Origin: Tetradesmus obliquus
Lineage: Eukaryota > Chlorophyta > Chlorophyceae > Sphaeropleales > Scenedesmaceae
NCBI GenBank assembly: GCA_030272155.1
Contig: CP126205.1
Location: forward strand, 4,489,751-4,553,750
Direction of reading: 5' to 3'
DNA: 64,000 bases
The notes under the pieces were generated by a model. It was not told the DNA's origin. It searched no databases and worked only from the letters and a program-made list of their open reading frames with translations. Positions 11,150-23,380 of this stretch are shown in pieces; the stretch's first letter is position 1; every line of letters starts with the position of its first letter. A program made the translations under genes and the position numbers.

Positions 11150-14100
11150 AGACAACGACAACTACACATGGACCATGCTCAACAGCTGGGGCAGTGGCCT
11201 CAACAGCAGCCAGACACGCAAAGATGGTATCACAGCCGATGGCCTGTTCAAAATCAGTATGGGTCTTGCAGGTAACCCCAGTAGCAGCAGCAGCAACTAC
11301 TGCAAATGGCTGTGCAGGCGGAGCAATAGGCCGTTTAAGTGAAGGGAGGTGCATGTGACTGTTACAAAGGACAGCGGGCTGAGAGTATGCATGCTAAGGC
11401 TTGCGCACTTCAACTTCTGTATTTTGGAACGTGCACAGCTGCTGATCAGCAGCCAGCTCAGACACCATGCAGCAAGCAGCACGTGTGTATGGCAAAGAAG
11501 TTTGAATAAACCTTCAAGCAGACCGAGAGCATGATCCACGTAATTGCCTGCTCACGTCCGTGTGCGGCGGCCACAATGCAAAGAGCGCATATGCCAAGTA
11601 CTTCTGTGGTTGCTGTGTGTAGGTGTCGGGGCGCCAGATCAGACGTATGGCGTCAGCTGTTCACCACCGCCCGGCTCCCAGTGGGACCCGTTTGGCGTCC
11701 AAAAGTTCTACGGCGGCAAACTACGCAAGAATGTGCAGCTAATGAAGCCTGCTGACCGCGTCAACTTGACTACAACCTGCTTCAACTACGTGCTCACCAA
11801 CAATGACACAGTTGCATCTGTGGTAGACCATTTTGAGCAAGACATCCAGGCCTTTGTGGCGAATCAAGTGGAGGTGGCACGCAATCGAGCAGGTGGCGGG
11901 GCAGCGAAGGACGGGCCTTGGACTCTCCAAAACACGACGTACAAGCTGATCGGGTCTTACAATGAGCAGCAGCTGACCAAGATGCTGCAAACCGCACAGG
12001 AGGTGCTGCATGGAAGCTTCGAGGTGCCTTACACGGCTTCCATGCAGTGTTCCCACTATGATCCAGCAGGGAAGCTGACCACTACAAGCTGTGATGCAAC
12101 CACAGGAGCAGCTCCATGTTTGAAGTATGGCAACGGCACGGTGAACTGCGTCCTGCAGTACGCCTTGATCACTGTGCCTAGCATGCTGAGTGGTCCGATT
12201 TGGAACAGGACGGTGCGGGTGTGCAACGTCACATACCCGAGTTTTGGGTCCCCACAAGATTCGCAGGTGGGCTGAGATGATGCTGCATAAGCAGGCTGGC
12301 TGGCTGCTGTCATGTGATGTTCAAACACCCTGTGTCAGCAAACAGCCAGAGCCAGCAGACGTTATCATGCTGCCAGCAAAGCAGACTGTATCGCTCGTAC
12401 AGCGCTTTGCATTGTGCTTTTGGAAGCATGCGCTGTGCTACGAAGCCTTGTGGTCTGCAATGCCTGCATGGCATGCCCTGTTGTGTTCCCTCAACCACTC
12501 AGTCACATATGCACAGCAACACCAGCTTGCTTGGATGAATACCACCACACGGAGCTGCCGTGCGTGTGCAGTGGTCCACATTGTGTGCCTGTGGAATGAG
12601 CTTGTTTCATGTGTGGTGGCCGACAATGTCTGCATGTTGCATGTTCTGTGCAGCCCCGTGCCCTGCTCATGTCATGCCTTGAGACAGTCTCGTCCACTCA
12701 GTCGCGTATGCACAGCAACGCAAACTTGCTTTGATAGATGCGATGACAACACCCTGCTGTGCATACACAGCACTACACGCTGCTCTTCACACGCTGATCC
12801 ACCATGCCTGCAATTGCCTGATGCCCCGCAGCCTCGTGCCCTGCTCAAGCTGAACCTCACCAGCCACATACAGCGCAACGAGGCCAGCTACTGCGACCGT
12901 ACACAATGCGGTCAAAAGCTGACGAGGCGTGTCAGATGTGACAAGGATGGCTTTGTTACTTCAATCTGGAGTGAAGACACTACGAACAGCGCTACATGTT
13001 TCCTGGGCCGCGTGCCACCTACGCTGCCCCTTGCATGGCGCTCACAATACCTGCAGTATGCAGTGGCCGTCAGTAGCTTCAGTCCCGGCACGATCGATGC
13101 CTTGCTCACACTGACACGCCTGCAAGCCATCAACTTGTATGTTGAGTCTGGGACGCTTCCAATGCAACTGGGTGGGTTGGAACAGCTCAGGCATCTCCTC
13201 ATTCGCTACAGCTGCATGAATGGCGTGATGCCACAAGAGTGGAACTTCAGCAGCTTGTCGACATTGATGATCACGGGATTTGAAGAGAAGGTCACAGAGT
13301 ACTACACAGATTACCAAAGTCGGGATCTCCCGCCTGGTTGTGGCATCAGCGGCTCGATACCCCTGGCGTGGACTTTGCAGCAGCAGCTGCCCTGGCTGCG
13401 GTACTTGTACCTTCCCAATAACAGGCTGTCAGGGACCCTGCACCCGGCTTACAAAACATGGCGGACAGTGGCTGCAGCTTGGCTTGATAAAAATGCATTG
13501 TCTGGAAGTATTCCTGCACAGTATGCTGCTTGGGGACTGAAGGAGCTGCGACTGGGTTTCAATAACCTTCAGGGCACCCTGCCGTCTTTCACGGATGGTG
13601 ACAAGCCGAGCCATATCCAGAGGTCGCTATCAATCTTGCAGTTAAACAACAACCGCTTTACTGGTGAGATTGGTTTTTTACATGCTGAGTGTCTGGTTTC
13701 TGCTGTGTGGGGGCACGAGTTTCCCTGGTGCCTTTTCAAGTGGGACGGTCTGGGTTGCACCACGTTCAATGCGAGTATTTTTGCATCAGGCGAAAGTACC
13801 AGTTTTTGAGTTTGTCAGCCATTGTGCAGCCACAGAATGTCGCTTGCTGCACACGCAAACCTTGATATTGACTGACCAGCTGCAGTAGCTCTTGCTATGA
13901 TGCTATGATGCATGCCGCACGTTTGACGGTGCGTCCCCTACAATGGTGATCACTTTCAAACCTTGCCCTTTGCTTTCCCGCAGGAAGTTTGCCTGCTGCG
14001 TGGTCTGCACTGGATCAGCTCACGAGACTAGATTTATCAAGCAACGAGCTTCAGGGGCAAGTGCCGCTTCAATGGTCTGAATTCAAGGCTGTTTCCACCC

Positions 14101-17100
14101 TGGATCTAAGCTACAATGTAAAGTGAGCCTGCTGCTCTGTGGCACCTCGTTGGTGAAAGATATCATCATGACATATGCGCCTCTGAAATGCACATGCTCT
14201 CGCCTGGCTTCAATGCTGTGTGTGGTGGAGGCTGCTAGCTGACAACCAGTTTCCAGGGTGCCACGTGCGTTCTGCGCTTGTATACGCTGGCTTTGCATAT
14301 GTAGCAGAGATGTATGGTTGCCTCCGAGCATTTCATGGCCAGATCGGCAGCAGCTGCATGCTATGACACTCGCATGAATCAAATCAATGTGCCTTTGTGT
14401 GTGCTGCAGGCTGACGGGCTGCATCCCAGTCCCAGAACAAAAGCAGACAACATTCACAACAGACAGCCTAGGCACAAACATCACCGGCAGGTGCCCAACA
14501 CAGAGGGCAGAGGTGGAAGGCCGCCAACGCGCAGCCCTAGATCTGCTGCCTGTGCTGTTCACAACGGGCGAGCCTGAGTGGCAGCGCAAGGTCGACAGCG
14601 TGCTGCAGTCAACCCGCAGCTTGTCTGACTTCTACGGCAATGCAAGCGGCTCCTCGACTGTTGTCAGGATTGCGCATCCGGTGCCGAAATGGTCTGGCAG
14701 CACATTCCTGGAGCTGCAGTTTGAGGTCGTCCAGGGTGCTCTCTGCGTCACAGGCATCAACACACTAGGCCTGCGCGTCAACACAACAGTCCTCACGCAG
14801 TTTCTTGCGCAGCTGCCGTTCCTCAGGAGTTTCAACAGTGACAGGTCATGCTTCGACTTCCTTAACGACTGCATATTTGACGACATGCCTCCAATGCCTA
14901 TGCCTCTGGACCTTGCCAAAGCTGCACCTGCATCCCTGACATCCTTCCAGCTCACAGGCAACAACTTGACCGGCACCCTGCCACTGCAATGGGGCCAATG
15001 GAGCACGATACAAGAGCTCACAATCCGTGCAAACGAGCTGCTGTCTGGCCCTCTCCCAGAGTCCTGGACTGGCATGCGCTCCCTCACGTTCCTTACACTA
15101 TCAGGCAACCCCAATATATCAGGCTCGCTGCCCGCATCATATGGGACGGCCACCTGGGCAGCCACGCTGTCCCTGCTAGACCTCAGTGAGGATTCAGGGC
15201 TGGCCGGTACTGTTCCTAGCTCCTGGGCCGCAATCAAAGCCGGCAGGATCGATGTGCAACGCACCGGCCTTAGTGGCTGCATCCCTGACCAGCTGCTGAA
15301 CACTGTTGTCAGCAGCACACAGCCTGTGGCGTACTATGAGCCTTTTACTGGCCCTTGCTCTCAGAACAGCTCTGACCTGGCGGTGCTGCGGGAGCTGAAA
15401 GCTGTGTTCGGTGGCAGCGGCAACCCAGGGCTTGCGACGTGGACAGCAGCGCCTGCTGACTATACACCTACCCCACTGCCAGGTGAGTGCACAGTTGCTG
15501 CTGGGCCGCGGCCTGGTTGACGCAACACGATGTGCTAGGGGTTGCAGCATGCTGCAGCTGATTGCGAACACTGCACACATTGCATGCGCGTGCTGATGGT
15601 GGCATGATAGCAGTGCAAAACAGACCACCCACCTCTAAGGTCCCGACAACCATGGCTATTTCTAGTCCGTGTTTGGGGGTACCATGCGGTGCAGCTGCAC
15701 CTGAAAAAGCTGGCTTGGTTCCACCACAGCTTTCATGCTGCTAAGCAACACACCCACAGGTCATTTTTTGTGCTGCTGTGCATGTTGCATGCTTGCAATT
15801 TCGTGTGACAGTGAGCAGCATTGTGTTGCAGCTGCAGTTGCAAGTGCTACTGAGCTGCTGTGGCACATACAAGCAAGGCAATCAAGGCTGTGTGCTGCTG
15901 CATTCTCGCTTGTGCAGGTGCCCCGCCTGGCCCTGCCCCCTACCACTGCAGGAACTGGGCAGGTGTCGCTTGTGACACCTCCAACCGTGTGTCAGGCCTG
16001 GAGCTCAGCAGCACAGCATGCAGCGGGCAGCAGGGCACACCCCTGACGCTTGAAGGCACATTGCTGGCTGTCCTGCGGAAGCTGCCTTGGCTGCAGGTGC
16101 GCTTTGTCGCTGTGCTGCCTGCAGTGCCATAGCTTTCAGCCGAGTTTGTTGAAAAAAATTGCTGAGCGATGCCTATGCTTGCTGACACACGCTAGGGTGC
16201 TGCATTTGTGCCAGAAGCGGTTTACGACTAAAAAGCAGCGTATGCGCCGTGCACGTGTATGACCCCGGGCTGAGCCACAGCAGGGGTCAAGTATCGGAAA
16301 CCTTCACCTGCATTGGTTGTGTTGTGTTTGTGGCAGAAGCTGCCGACTGCAGCCTGCAGGCAGCATGCAGTTCTGCCAAATGCTTGCATGCAGACCAGAC
16401 GTTGTCGCATGCAACTGCTTCTGTGTTTCTGCCCTGCAGTCCCTGGACCTGTCACGCTGCAGCCTGCAAGGCCCACTGCCAGAGGCCCTGGCTGACCTGG
16501 CCAACCTGCGCCAGCTCAACCTCAGCAGCAACCCCGCGCTGTCAGGGCCCCTGCCTGCCATGTGGGCAGCCATGCCCCACATGCAGCTGCTGGACGTGTC
16601 TGGCTGTGCGGTTACCGGCAGCGTGCCTGAGGAGTTTGCTGCGTGGCAGGAGCTGCGGCTGCTGGCTGCAGCTGGCAACAGAGGGCTGGGCGGGCAGCTG
16701 CCTGCCAGCTGGGGGCTCATGCAGAGCCTGCGGGTGCGTGTACATGCGTCTGCCGCCGAGTGATGGCACAGCTTGACAAATACCATCCCAAAACTTTCGA
16801 CCTGCTTCGGCATTGTTTCATAGCATGTTGTGAGGTGCTATTGTGCATCCTGTAGCCGCAAGCAGCAGGAGTGCCTCTTGAAACACACGACAGCCATGTT
16901 GACAGGACCGCAAAGGAATCCTGCTGCATCAACAAGTGTCGCTGACCGCTGCCGGCATGCTCTGCAGGTGCTTGACCTGAGCAACACCTCGCTCACTGGC
17001 CAGCTGCCAGCAGCCTGGTTTGAGGCCACAGCCAGCCAGCGCTACCGCAGGCAAGCTGCCATCAATTCCAGTCACGCAGCAACTGAATCCACCAGCTCAG

Positions 17101-18252
17101 CAGCTGACAACGCCAGCCCAGCTGCTGTGCAAGCCATAGGCCAGGCTGCTGGGCCTGGTCCGAAGGCTCTGCTGGGCCTGACGCAGCTGCAGGTGCTGCG
17201 GCTGGCTGGCAACAGGCTCACCGGCAGCATGCCTGCCAAGATCTCTGTGCTGTCTCAGCTGAGGGTGCTTGACCTGTCGGGCAATGCGCTTGAGGGGTTG
17301 CTGCCGCTGGAGCTGGCCTCACTGACGCATCTGCAGGTGGGGCAGGAGCTCTGTCGGACCCGACACGGCTGCAGGTGTTATGTGTGTACAATGCATGGTC
17401 ATGATGCAAAGGTCATAGCTGTATAGCCCTCAAACATGATCCTTGCGCATGGCTGATGTATGAGCAGCAGTCTCTGCTGTGACACACGTCTGTGCTGTGT
17501 GTTGTAGCTCAGCAGGCATGCCATGCACTGCCTAGGACACAGCCGGTGTTGCTATAGCAGCAATGCCAGGAGACAACCTTTGGTACGTGCTAGTACTGGT
17601 GGCGCTCACCAAGTGCCACACGCAACTGTGCATGCTGCCGCAGGAGCTGCAGCTGTCAGGCAACAGGCTGCAGGGCGGCCTGCCTGACGCTCTGGTGCGC
17701 CTGACCCAGCTCAACACACTGGACTTGTCCGGCAACAACTTCACCGGTGAGCGCTGATTCCAACCAAAAGCGCGGTGCAGGCTGGCACAGTGCCGACGCT
17801 CGCCAGTTGTTCCCAATGAGTTAGTGTAGATTCCACTGTTTAATGCAATATACCGTCCCCAGCACAGGTGTTGCTGTAAACTGCCGACGCATTCCTGAAC
17901 GACTCAGCTATGCGCCTTCTCCATACCAAACTTTTGACTACAGCTACTGCTGTGCCTGCCTGCTGCAGGCACTTTACCAGGCCTGTGGGTGGGCCTCACG
18001 CAGCTGGCCAGCATCAACCTGGGCTCCAACATGCTGTCCGGGGGAGTGCCGCGCCTGTGGGGCCGCATGGCCAACGCAGTAACGCACAGCCTGCGGCTGC
18101 TGGTGCTGACAGACAACCCTTGCATGGAGTCCGCAGCGCTGCAGGAGAGCATCCAACAGTCAGGCATCACGCAGGGTGGACGAGTTACTGTGCAGGTGTC
18201 GCCCTCGTACAGCAGGCAGTGCACAGCGCCACAGGCGTGGTACAGACCCTAA
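8690..18252 (+). CDS. Secreted C1A papain-type cysteine peptidase fused to leucine-rich repeats
   Basis: Exons: 8720-9317, 9527-9579, 9940-10178, 10601-10737, 11152-11271, 11623-12266, 12832-13663, 13984-14122, 14410-15482, 15918-16096, 16440-16733, 16968-17336, 17644-17746, 17969-18252 (TAA). All 13 junctions keep phase, giving 1,687 residues from ATG 8720. ATG 8690 would add ten; 8720 is preferred because MWNARFRLAVVLAAALLLV is a direct signal peptide. Papain landmarks (from 8720): DQKSCSTC with nucleophile C163, histidine H335 in WYGHAAVIVGY, asparagine N353 in NSWGSG. Residue 164 is Val where papains usually have Trp. Residues ~383-600 are an unassigned Cys/Asn-rich linker. From ~600 to the end come three blocks of plant-type LRRs (for example LDLSSNELQGQVP). 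The third is preceded by an LRRNT-like segment WAGVACD...RVSGLEL. It is probably extracellular; no C-terminal membrane helix is seen. The fusion is supported by continuous splicing phase, not transcript data. Confidence 0.85.
11104..11150. repeat. (CTG)n tract abutting exon 5 acceptor of the peptidase-LRR gene
   Basis: Nearly pure CTG triplets run directly into the CTCAG acceptor that opens the exon carrying catalytic Asn353. Confidence 0.9.
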
Positions 18253-18799
18253 GGCATGCCCTGCCACCAGCTGCGCTGCTGCCTCAGCAGCGCCCGGCTC
18301 CTGCTGCGCCGCACAACAGCCGCAGCGTCAAAGCATTCATACGCCAGCAGCGGCATGCCTTCGGCCGGCAGGCAGCCGGGGCTGCTGCACTGCAAAAATA
18401 CGTCCTCCACAATCTTGATCACGCGCCGCAGCGGGCTGGGCGGGGCCTCGTCTCCCAAGGCATTGAATCCTTGCGGCTGGCCCGGGTGCCTGCAGGGTTG
18501 TGCAGACGCTTGTCAGAGCACAGGTTGCGAGCGACCCTGGGCATCAAGCACAAGCACGCTGCGCAGCATGCACACCTGAAGTACACCGCTGGGACACAGC
18601 CACCGACCTGTGCCGGCGCATGATTGGCCAAGCAGCCCTCGCTGGCGCCTAGCAGCCATGTGTGAAGACCACCAACATTTGCATATGAGGAACAGCACTG
18701 TCAGACGTAGCATGCACACCACCAGGCATAGCTGTGCCTCAGTGCGCAGCACAGCCTTACCACCGCACAGCCTCACAACCCCACAGGATCATGAGGTGA
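18253..18799. other. Convergent intergenic region
   Basis: 547 bases between the stop codons of two convergent genes. It should hold both 3' UTRs. I see no gene, repeat or clear TGTAA signal. Confidence 0.6.
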
Positions 18800-21700
18800 T
18801 CACCTGCTGTGCATGGCCAGCGTGCTGCTGGCCATCTTGCGCCAGTGCGTGTCGTTGATGGCTTGCCTGCTGTCGAAGCAGCGCACCCAGTCGTGGTCCC
18901 ACCAGCCCAGAGGGAAGTCGTACAGCACAGCATCGGGCGGCCCCGTATTGTTGTTGCGCTTGAGCACCCTGAACAGGCAGGTGTTGTAGATGTCTGACCC
19001 TTTGTACTTTGGGTGTGCCTGCAGGGCGAGCGCGTGCAAAATGTTTTGCAGATATCCAGGTGTTAAGTGTTGGAGCGGGTGTGAGAGCTGCACATGATAG
19101 CTGTACCTGGGTGCACTGCCGCTGGCATGTCACAAACATCAGGCCAGCAGTACATGAGATGCAGCGACACACACCTGCACTGCCTCATCAAAGGGGGGGG
19201 GGGGTGCAGGGGTGTTGTGTGGCACAGGTGGCATGCCCTGTGCTGCTTGCAGCTGGCTACTGCTCACAGCTGCGCACGTGATGCTGGCTGCGCGCAAGGC
19301 AGCGCCACTGATCCACTGACTGATTTCATGCACGCAACATGACGTAGAAAACATTCTGCCTAATGCACGGCGCACAGAGCAGCACTTGCTTCACCAGATT
19401 TGTCGCAAGTCTGTGTTCGTTGTGACCTGCTGCAATTGGTAGTGCAGCATGCAGCGCCCCGGCGCAGTTGTACAGCGGTGGCGTGAACTCGATGCTGGCT
19501 CAATACGCACCGTTTGGTAGCCGTTGGGCTTGCACAGCTTGTCCATGACCTCTCGGGTGAAGTTTGGGTGGTTGAACGGCATGCGCAGGGCTGTGGCCAT
19601 GATGCGGTAGCTGAGCTGCGACCCTGGCTCTATGTGCATGACGTGATTGTTGGTCCACCTGCGCAGCCGCACCACATCACGTGTCAGCCACAGCCATCAG
19701 GTAAAGAACGCTGCAGCCGCCTCCCACAAGTTACAAGCTACAAGTTACAAGTTCTACCCGGCTTATTCCGGCGTGCGTAAATCAAGGAAGAGGGTTAGCG
19801 AGCCGAGACTCACGTCACTGTAATGTCGTGACATAACCCCCTACCATGCCTCCCACACCAACAGGACGCAGGAGGAAAGGGCGGGTCGCGCCGGACATGC
19901 AGCCTGCGTGTGTTCGTGCATGAGCAGACATGGTGTTGTGCAAGGCAGCGGCACTGCAAGCCGCGTTGCTGCCACGACTGTTGCTGAGGCCAGCTGCGAT
20001 TTCTCGGTGCGCCTCTGCTGGCAGGATGCTACATACTGCAGCGCTGCTTGCATCCTCACCTTGGGATGAACTGATAGCTGGTGTCCAGCAAGTGAGTGAC
20101 ATCTGCATGCAGCAGTGCACCGGCAGCATAGCAGGCAAAGCGGCGGGAGTTCAGCAACTGCTGCTAGAGACAGCACCTGGGTGCCAGTGGGCCTGTGCGA
20201 CTCAATGCGTGCCTGTGCACATGGCGCGAGCGTGCCGTTGTAGCGTCAAACCTGCACCAGTGCGCCAATTGTTGTCTGTCAACACTCTAAGTGGTGAGGC
20301 ACTGCAACACACTGCAGCAGCCGGCTGCAGCAGCCCGCAGCTGCCACGGCGGCAATGCACTGCCAAGGCCAACAGCACAGCAGACATGTGCCATAGGGCG
20401 CAGCACAAATTGGCACGGTTGGCCAGCCACGAAGTTCACTCTTGGCCGCGCAGCATGAGCTGCATGGTGAGCCAGGCTGGCAGCTGACATCTTTGAATAG
20501 CTAGCTGCTGTTCTTGCGTCTGTACAACATTGCCAGGATGTGTGTTGACATGCTTGCACAAGCAGCGTGGCAGCTGCGAAGGCATGCCACACATGCACAG
20601 GGCGCTCAGCCACCGCCTCACCTTTGTAAAGCACCACATCATTGTCCATCCAGAAGTGGCCATATTTGTGCAGCAGCATGATGCGCACAATGTCTGCCCA
20701 TGCGGCAGGCATGGACAGGCTGCTGCGGACGAGGCTGCCGTTGCCGAAGAAGGCGTCGCCCTCCCAGGGCGTGCCAACCACCTCCTGCGCAGCGCAACGG
20801 AGGGAGGGGAGAAGCGCAGGGCAGATGTGCGTCAGCTGTTGCCGGCAGCGCATGCGCCACAGGCAGGTCTGCTGCCTGTCTGGAATTTGCGCTGTGTGCA
20901 GATCATGTTCACCAGATTGGGCTGGCGCCTGACATCTGCCGTACCTCATCATAGTCGAAGCGCTTGACCGTGATGTGCTCAGCGAAGGCCTCAAAGAAGG
21001 GTGCGGTGTCGTTGGTGACCAGCGTTGTCAGGTCATCTGTGTACACCACCAGGTGGCCCTGCGCAAGTCCTGCAAGCGGGCGTACAGGTGAGAGTTTGGC
21101 TGCCAGAGCATGCATGCCATCCAATGTTGTTTGCTGTATTGCTTCTGGTCTCACAGCAAGTGTTCAACTTGTTGTGTTCTCACACAGGCATATGTGGTGC
21201 CAGGACCTCCAGATTACCACCACACTCCAGAAGACCACCTACAGCATTGCGAATGGCAGGCACTTTGCCGGCAGGCTTGGCTCCAGCACTCCTGCAGCTG
21301 CCTGAGGCACTGCTCTGAGAGGGCGGCACTACACGAGCTGCAACGTTTGCTGCAGTGAGCCAGATGTGCTCACTGTGCATTGGACAACACAGGCAGTTGT
21401 CCTTACAGCAGCTGCCTCCCGCCCTAGGCAGCCCGCTACAAGGGTGCCCAGCAGCCTGCAGCAGCTCACCTGGGTCAGCAGGAAGACCTGCATGCTGAGC
21501 AGGTTTGTCTGCCACACTGGATGCAGGCGCACCAGGTACTGATTGTATATCAGCCGCCGCGGCTGCCTGCAGGCATCGGCACATGCAGCAGGGCACAGCT
21601 TTAGAAGCTCCCTCGCGTTGCTGCTGGCAGTGCCCCCCGCAAGTGATGTTGCTGCTTTTTAAACACTAGGAATGCCGCACCAGCCAACATCGAGTAGTCT

Positions 21701-22340
21701 CAGCCAGGAACAGCAGCATGCTGCTTGCTCACCTGCATACGTTGCGGTTGGGGTGCAGGCAGCTGTAGCAGTTGGAGGCAGCGCGCTGCAGCCACGCGCC
21801 GGGCTCGTCCAGGTCACACAAGCCCCAGGGGCCCCTGCACACAGCGCCACACACACTCACATGGGTGTGGCCACACACCATGCCTGGACACCTGTACGCT
21901 TTCACTGCTGACACGTGTTTCCTGCAAGCGTGCACCGGCCTGAGCAAGCATCTGGTGATGTGCGAGGAGCAACGCAGCTCCTGCAAGCAGCCGTGCGGCA
22001 ACTGCAGATGCACATCCTCTGTTCAAGGTGCTCACCATGTTGCTTCGTTACTCTCGTTCTGTGCAGCCCTGAAGAACTTGCATACAGGATGCTCTGATGC
22101 GTTTCTGTAATGAACAGCTGCTGCTGGTTGGCTGCCTATCACTGGACTCCCAGCAAGGTGGATGCCTGCCTTCCTGCTGCTCTTGCTGCTGCTGGGAATG
22201 CTGATACGCACATCTGTGTGCACCTGTCTGCTGATGCCCAGAACCATGAATACAGCAGCTCCAGCCAATGACAACAGAACAGGAGCGAAGCGGGCGCTCC
22301 TGCTGATACCTGAGAAGGGATTCACCGCTGCTGGCTTCAT
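18800..22340 (-). CDS. Type II membrane glycosyltransferase with DXD motif (GT32-like)
   Basis: Exons 5' to 3': 22340-22036, 21834-21733, 21566-21470, 21058-20945, 20784-20622, 20102-20060, 19658-19511, 19018-18800 (TGA). All phases agree; 396 residues. A basic N-terminus and a single hydrophobic anchor (APVLLSLAGAAVFMVLGI) suggest a Golgi type II topology. The catalytic region has LIYNQYLVRLHPVW, GHLVVYTDD, and the metal/nucleotide-sugar motif DND at 253-255 in HKYGHFWMDNDVVLY, followed by NNHVMHIEPGSQ. This layout fits the Gly_transf_sug (GT32) group, which adds sugars in glycoprotein or glycolipid synthesis. Donor and acceptor cannot be told from sequence. Exon 6 is only 43 bases but is needed to keep phase and supplies VTHLLDTSYQFIPR. 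Upstream in-frame starts lack an ATG, so 22340 is the first. Confidence 0.82.
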
Positions 22341-23380
22341 GTTGAAGCTGTGGTGCAGCTTGCTTGTGGTATGAAGCCGTGGTGCCTGCAGGCGTGTTCT
22401 TTCCACAACAAGTGTCTGCTTCTGTCGGGCACCAGGCCTGGCAGCACTCCTTTGCTGCAGGCAAAGTCGAGCTAGACTGTTGAACGTTCAAGAGCAAGCA
22501 GCAATCAGCTCAACCGGCAACGATAGCACAGCTGATCCAAACGATTCCAAAGTAGTTTAGCTCTCACGATCGTGTCGCGACACACATGCCTTTGCACTGT
22601 AGAGCTGGGTTAGCGATAGAACACGGGGTTTGCACAAGGCGGGAAAGTTGCTACGCACTGTCGTGGCAGCTACAGAAAGTAAACACTAGCTGAAATATCT
22701 ATATAAAGAAAGTTGCCGAATTGCATTCATTACAAGCATAAGCATCATGCAACATAATGCGCACTCACATGGCAAGAAGTGGTCCCCCGAAAGGCCACCA
22801 TGGCTGCTGAACTTCAGATTAGCATGTGCAGCTCCTGCTTCTGCTCCTATGTCGTCTATCTAATGGTTTGAGAGATTGACTCCATACGTTCAGCCTGCCA
22901 TGCCAGGCGTCAAACATGATGGCGGTGATGACTCATGTCTGTGTCATGTGGCGTTCTGATGAGATCAAACCTCAGCGGCAATCGTTTCTTCTGAACTGTC
23001 ACATATCTGCAGCCTACAAATCTGATCACCCATGGCACTTATATCGCCACCGCCAAGTCTTCACACATCAGCTTACCAACGGCTCACGGCAGCTCCTCTA
23101 CGGCCGCAGGCAGGCCTGCCATGCTACAGTGACGGGCCCTTTGGCGTAGGGCAGGTTACTTCTGTCGTGGCAGCCACCAAGACAGAAACCCGAGAACAGC
23201 GGGAACCAGGAATGCCAATATACATACACAAGCCATACATCACACATCACCAGCTGGTCCAGGTGGCAGCATCTGCAATTCCTGCAAGTAATATTGTTGA
23301 TGTCCATGCAACAGTAGCCGAGTGCTTGCAGCTCCAGCACCGCATGTCGACAGCACAGCCTGAGGCCGTCTCCTGCCCCT
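22341..23380. other. Intergenic region upstream of the glycosyltransferase
   Basis: 1 kb between the glycosyltransferase start and the 3' end of the LanC-like gene, both on the minus strand. It should contain the glycosyltransferase promoter. The stretch 22540-22900 is A+T-richer than the surroundings. No gene or repeat seen. Confidence 0.55.

Noticed and set aside
12190-12831. Open frame of more than 200 residues preceding the LRR exon
   Set aside because: It is Cys/His-rich with no family character and would need to be read through; a CGCAG acceptor at 12831 restores phase from the exon ending at 12266.
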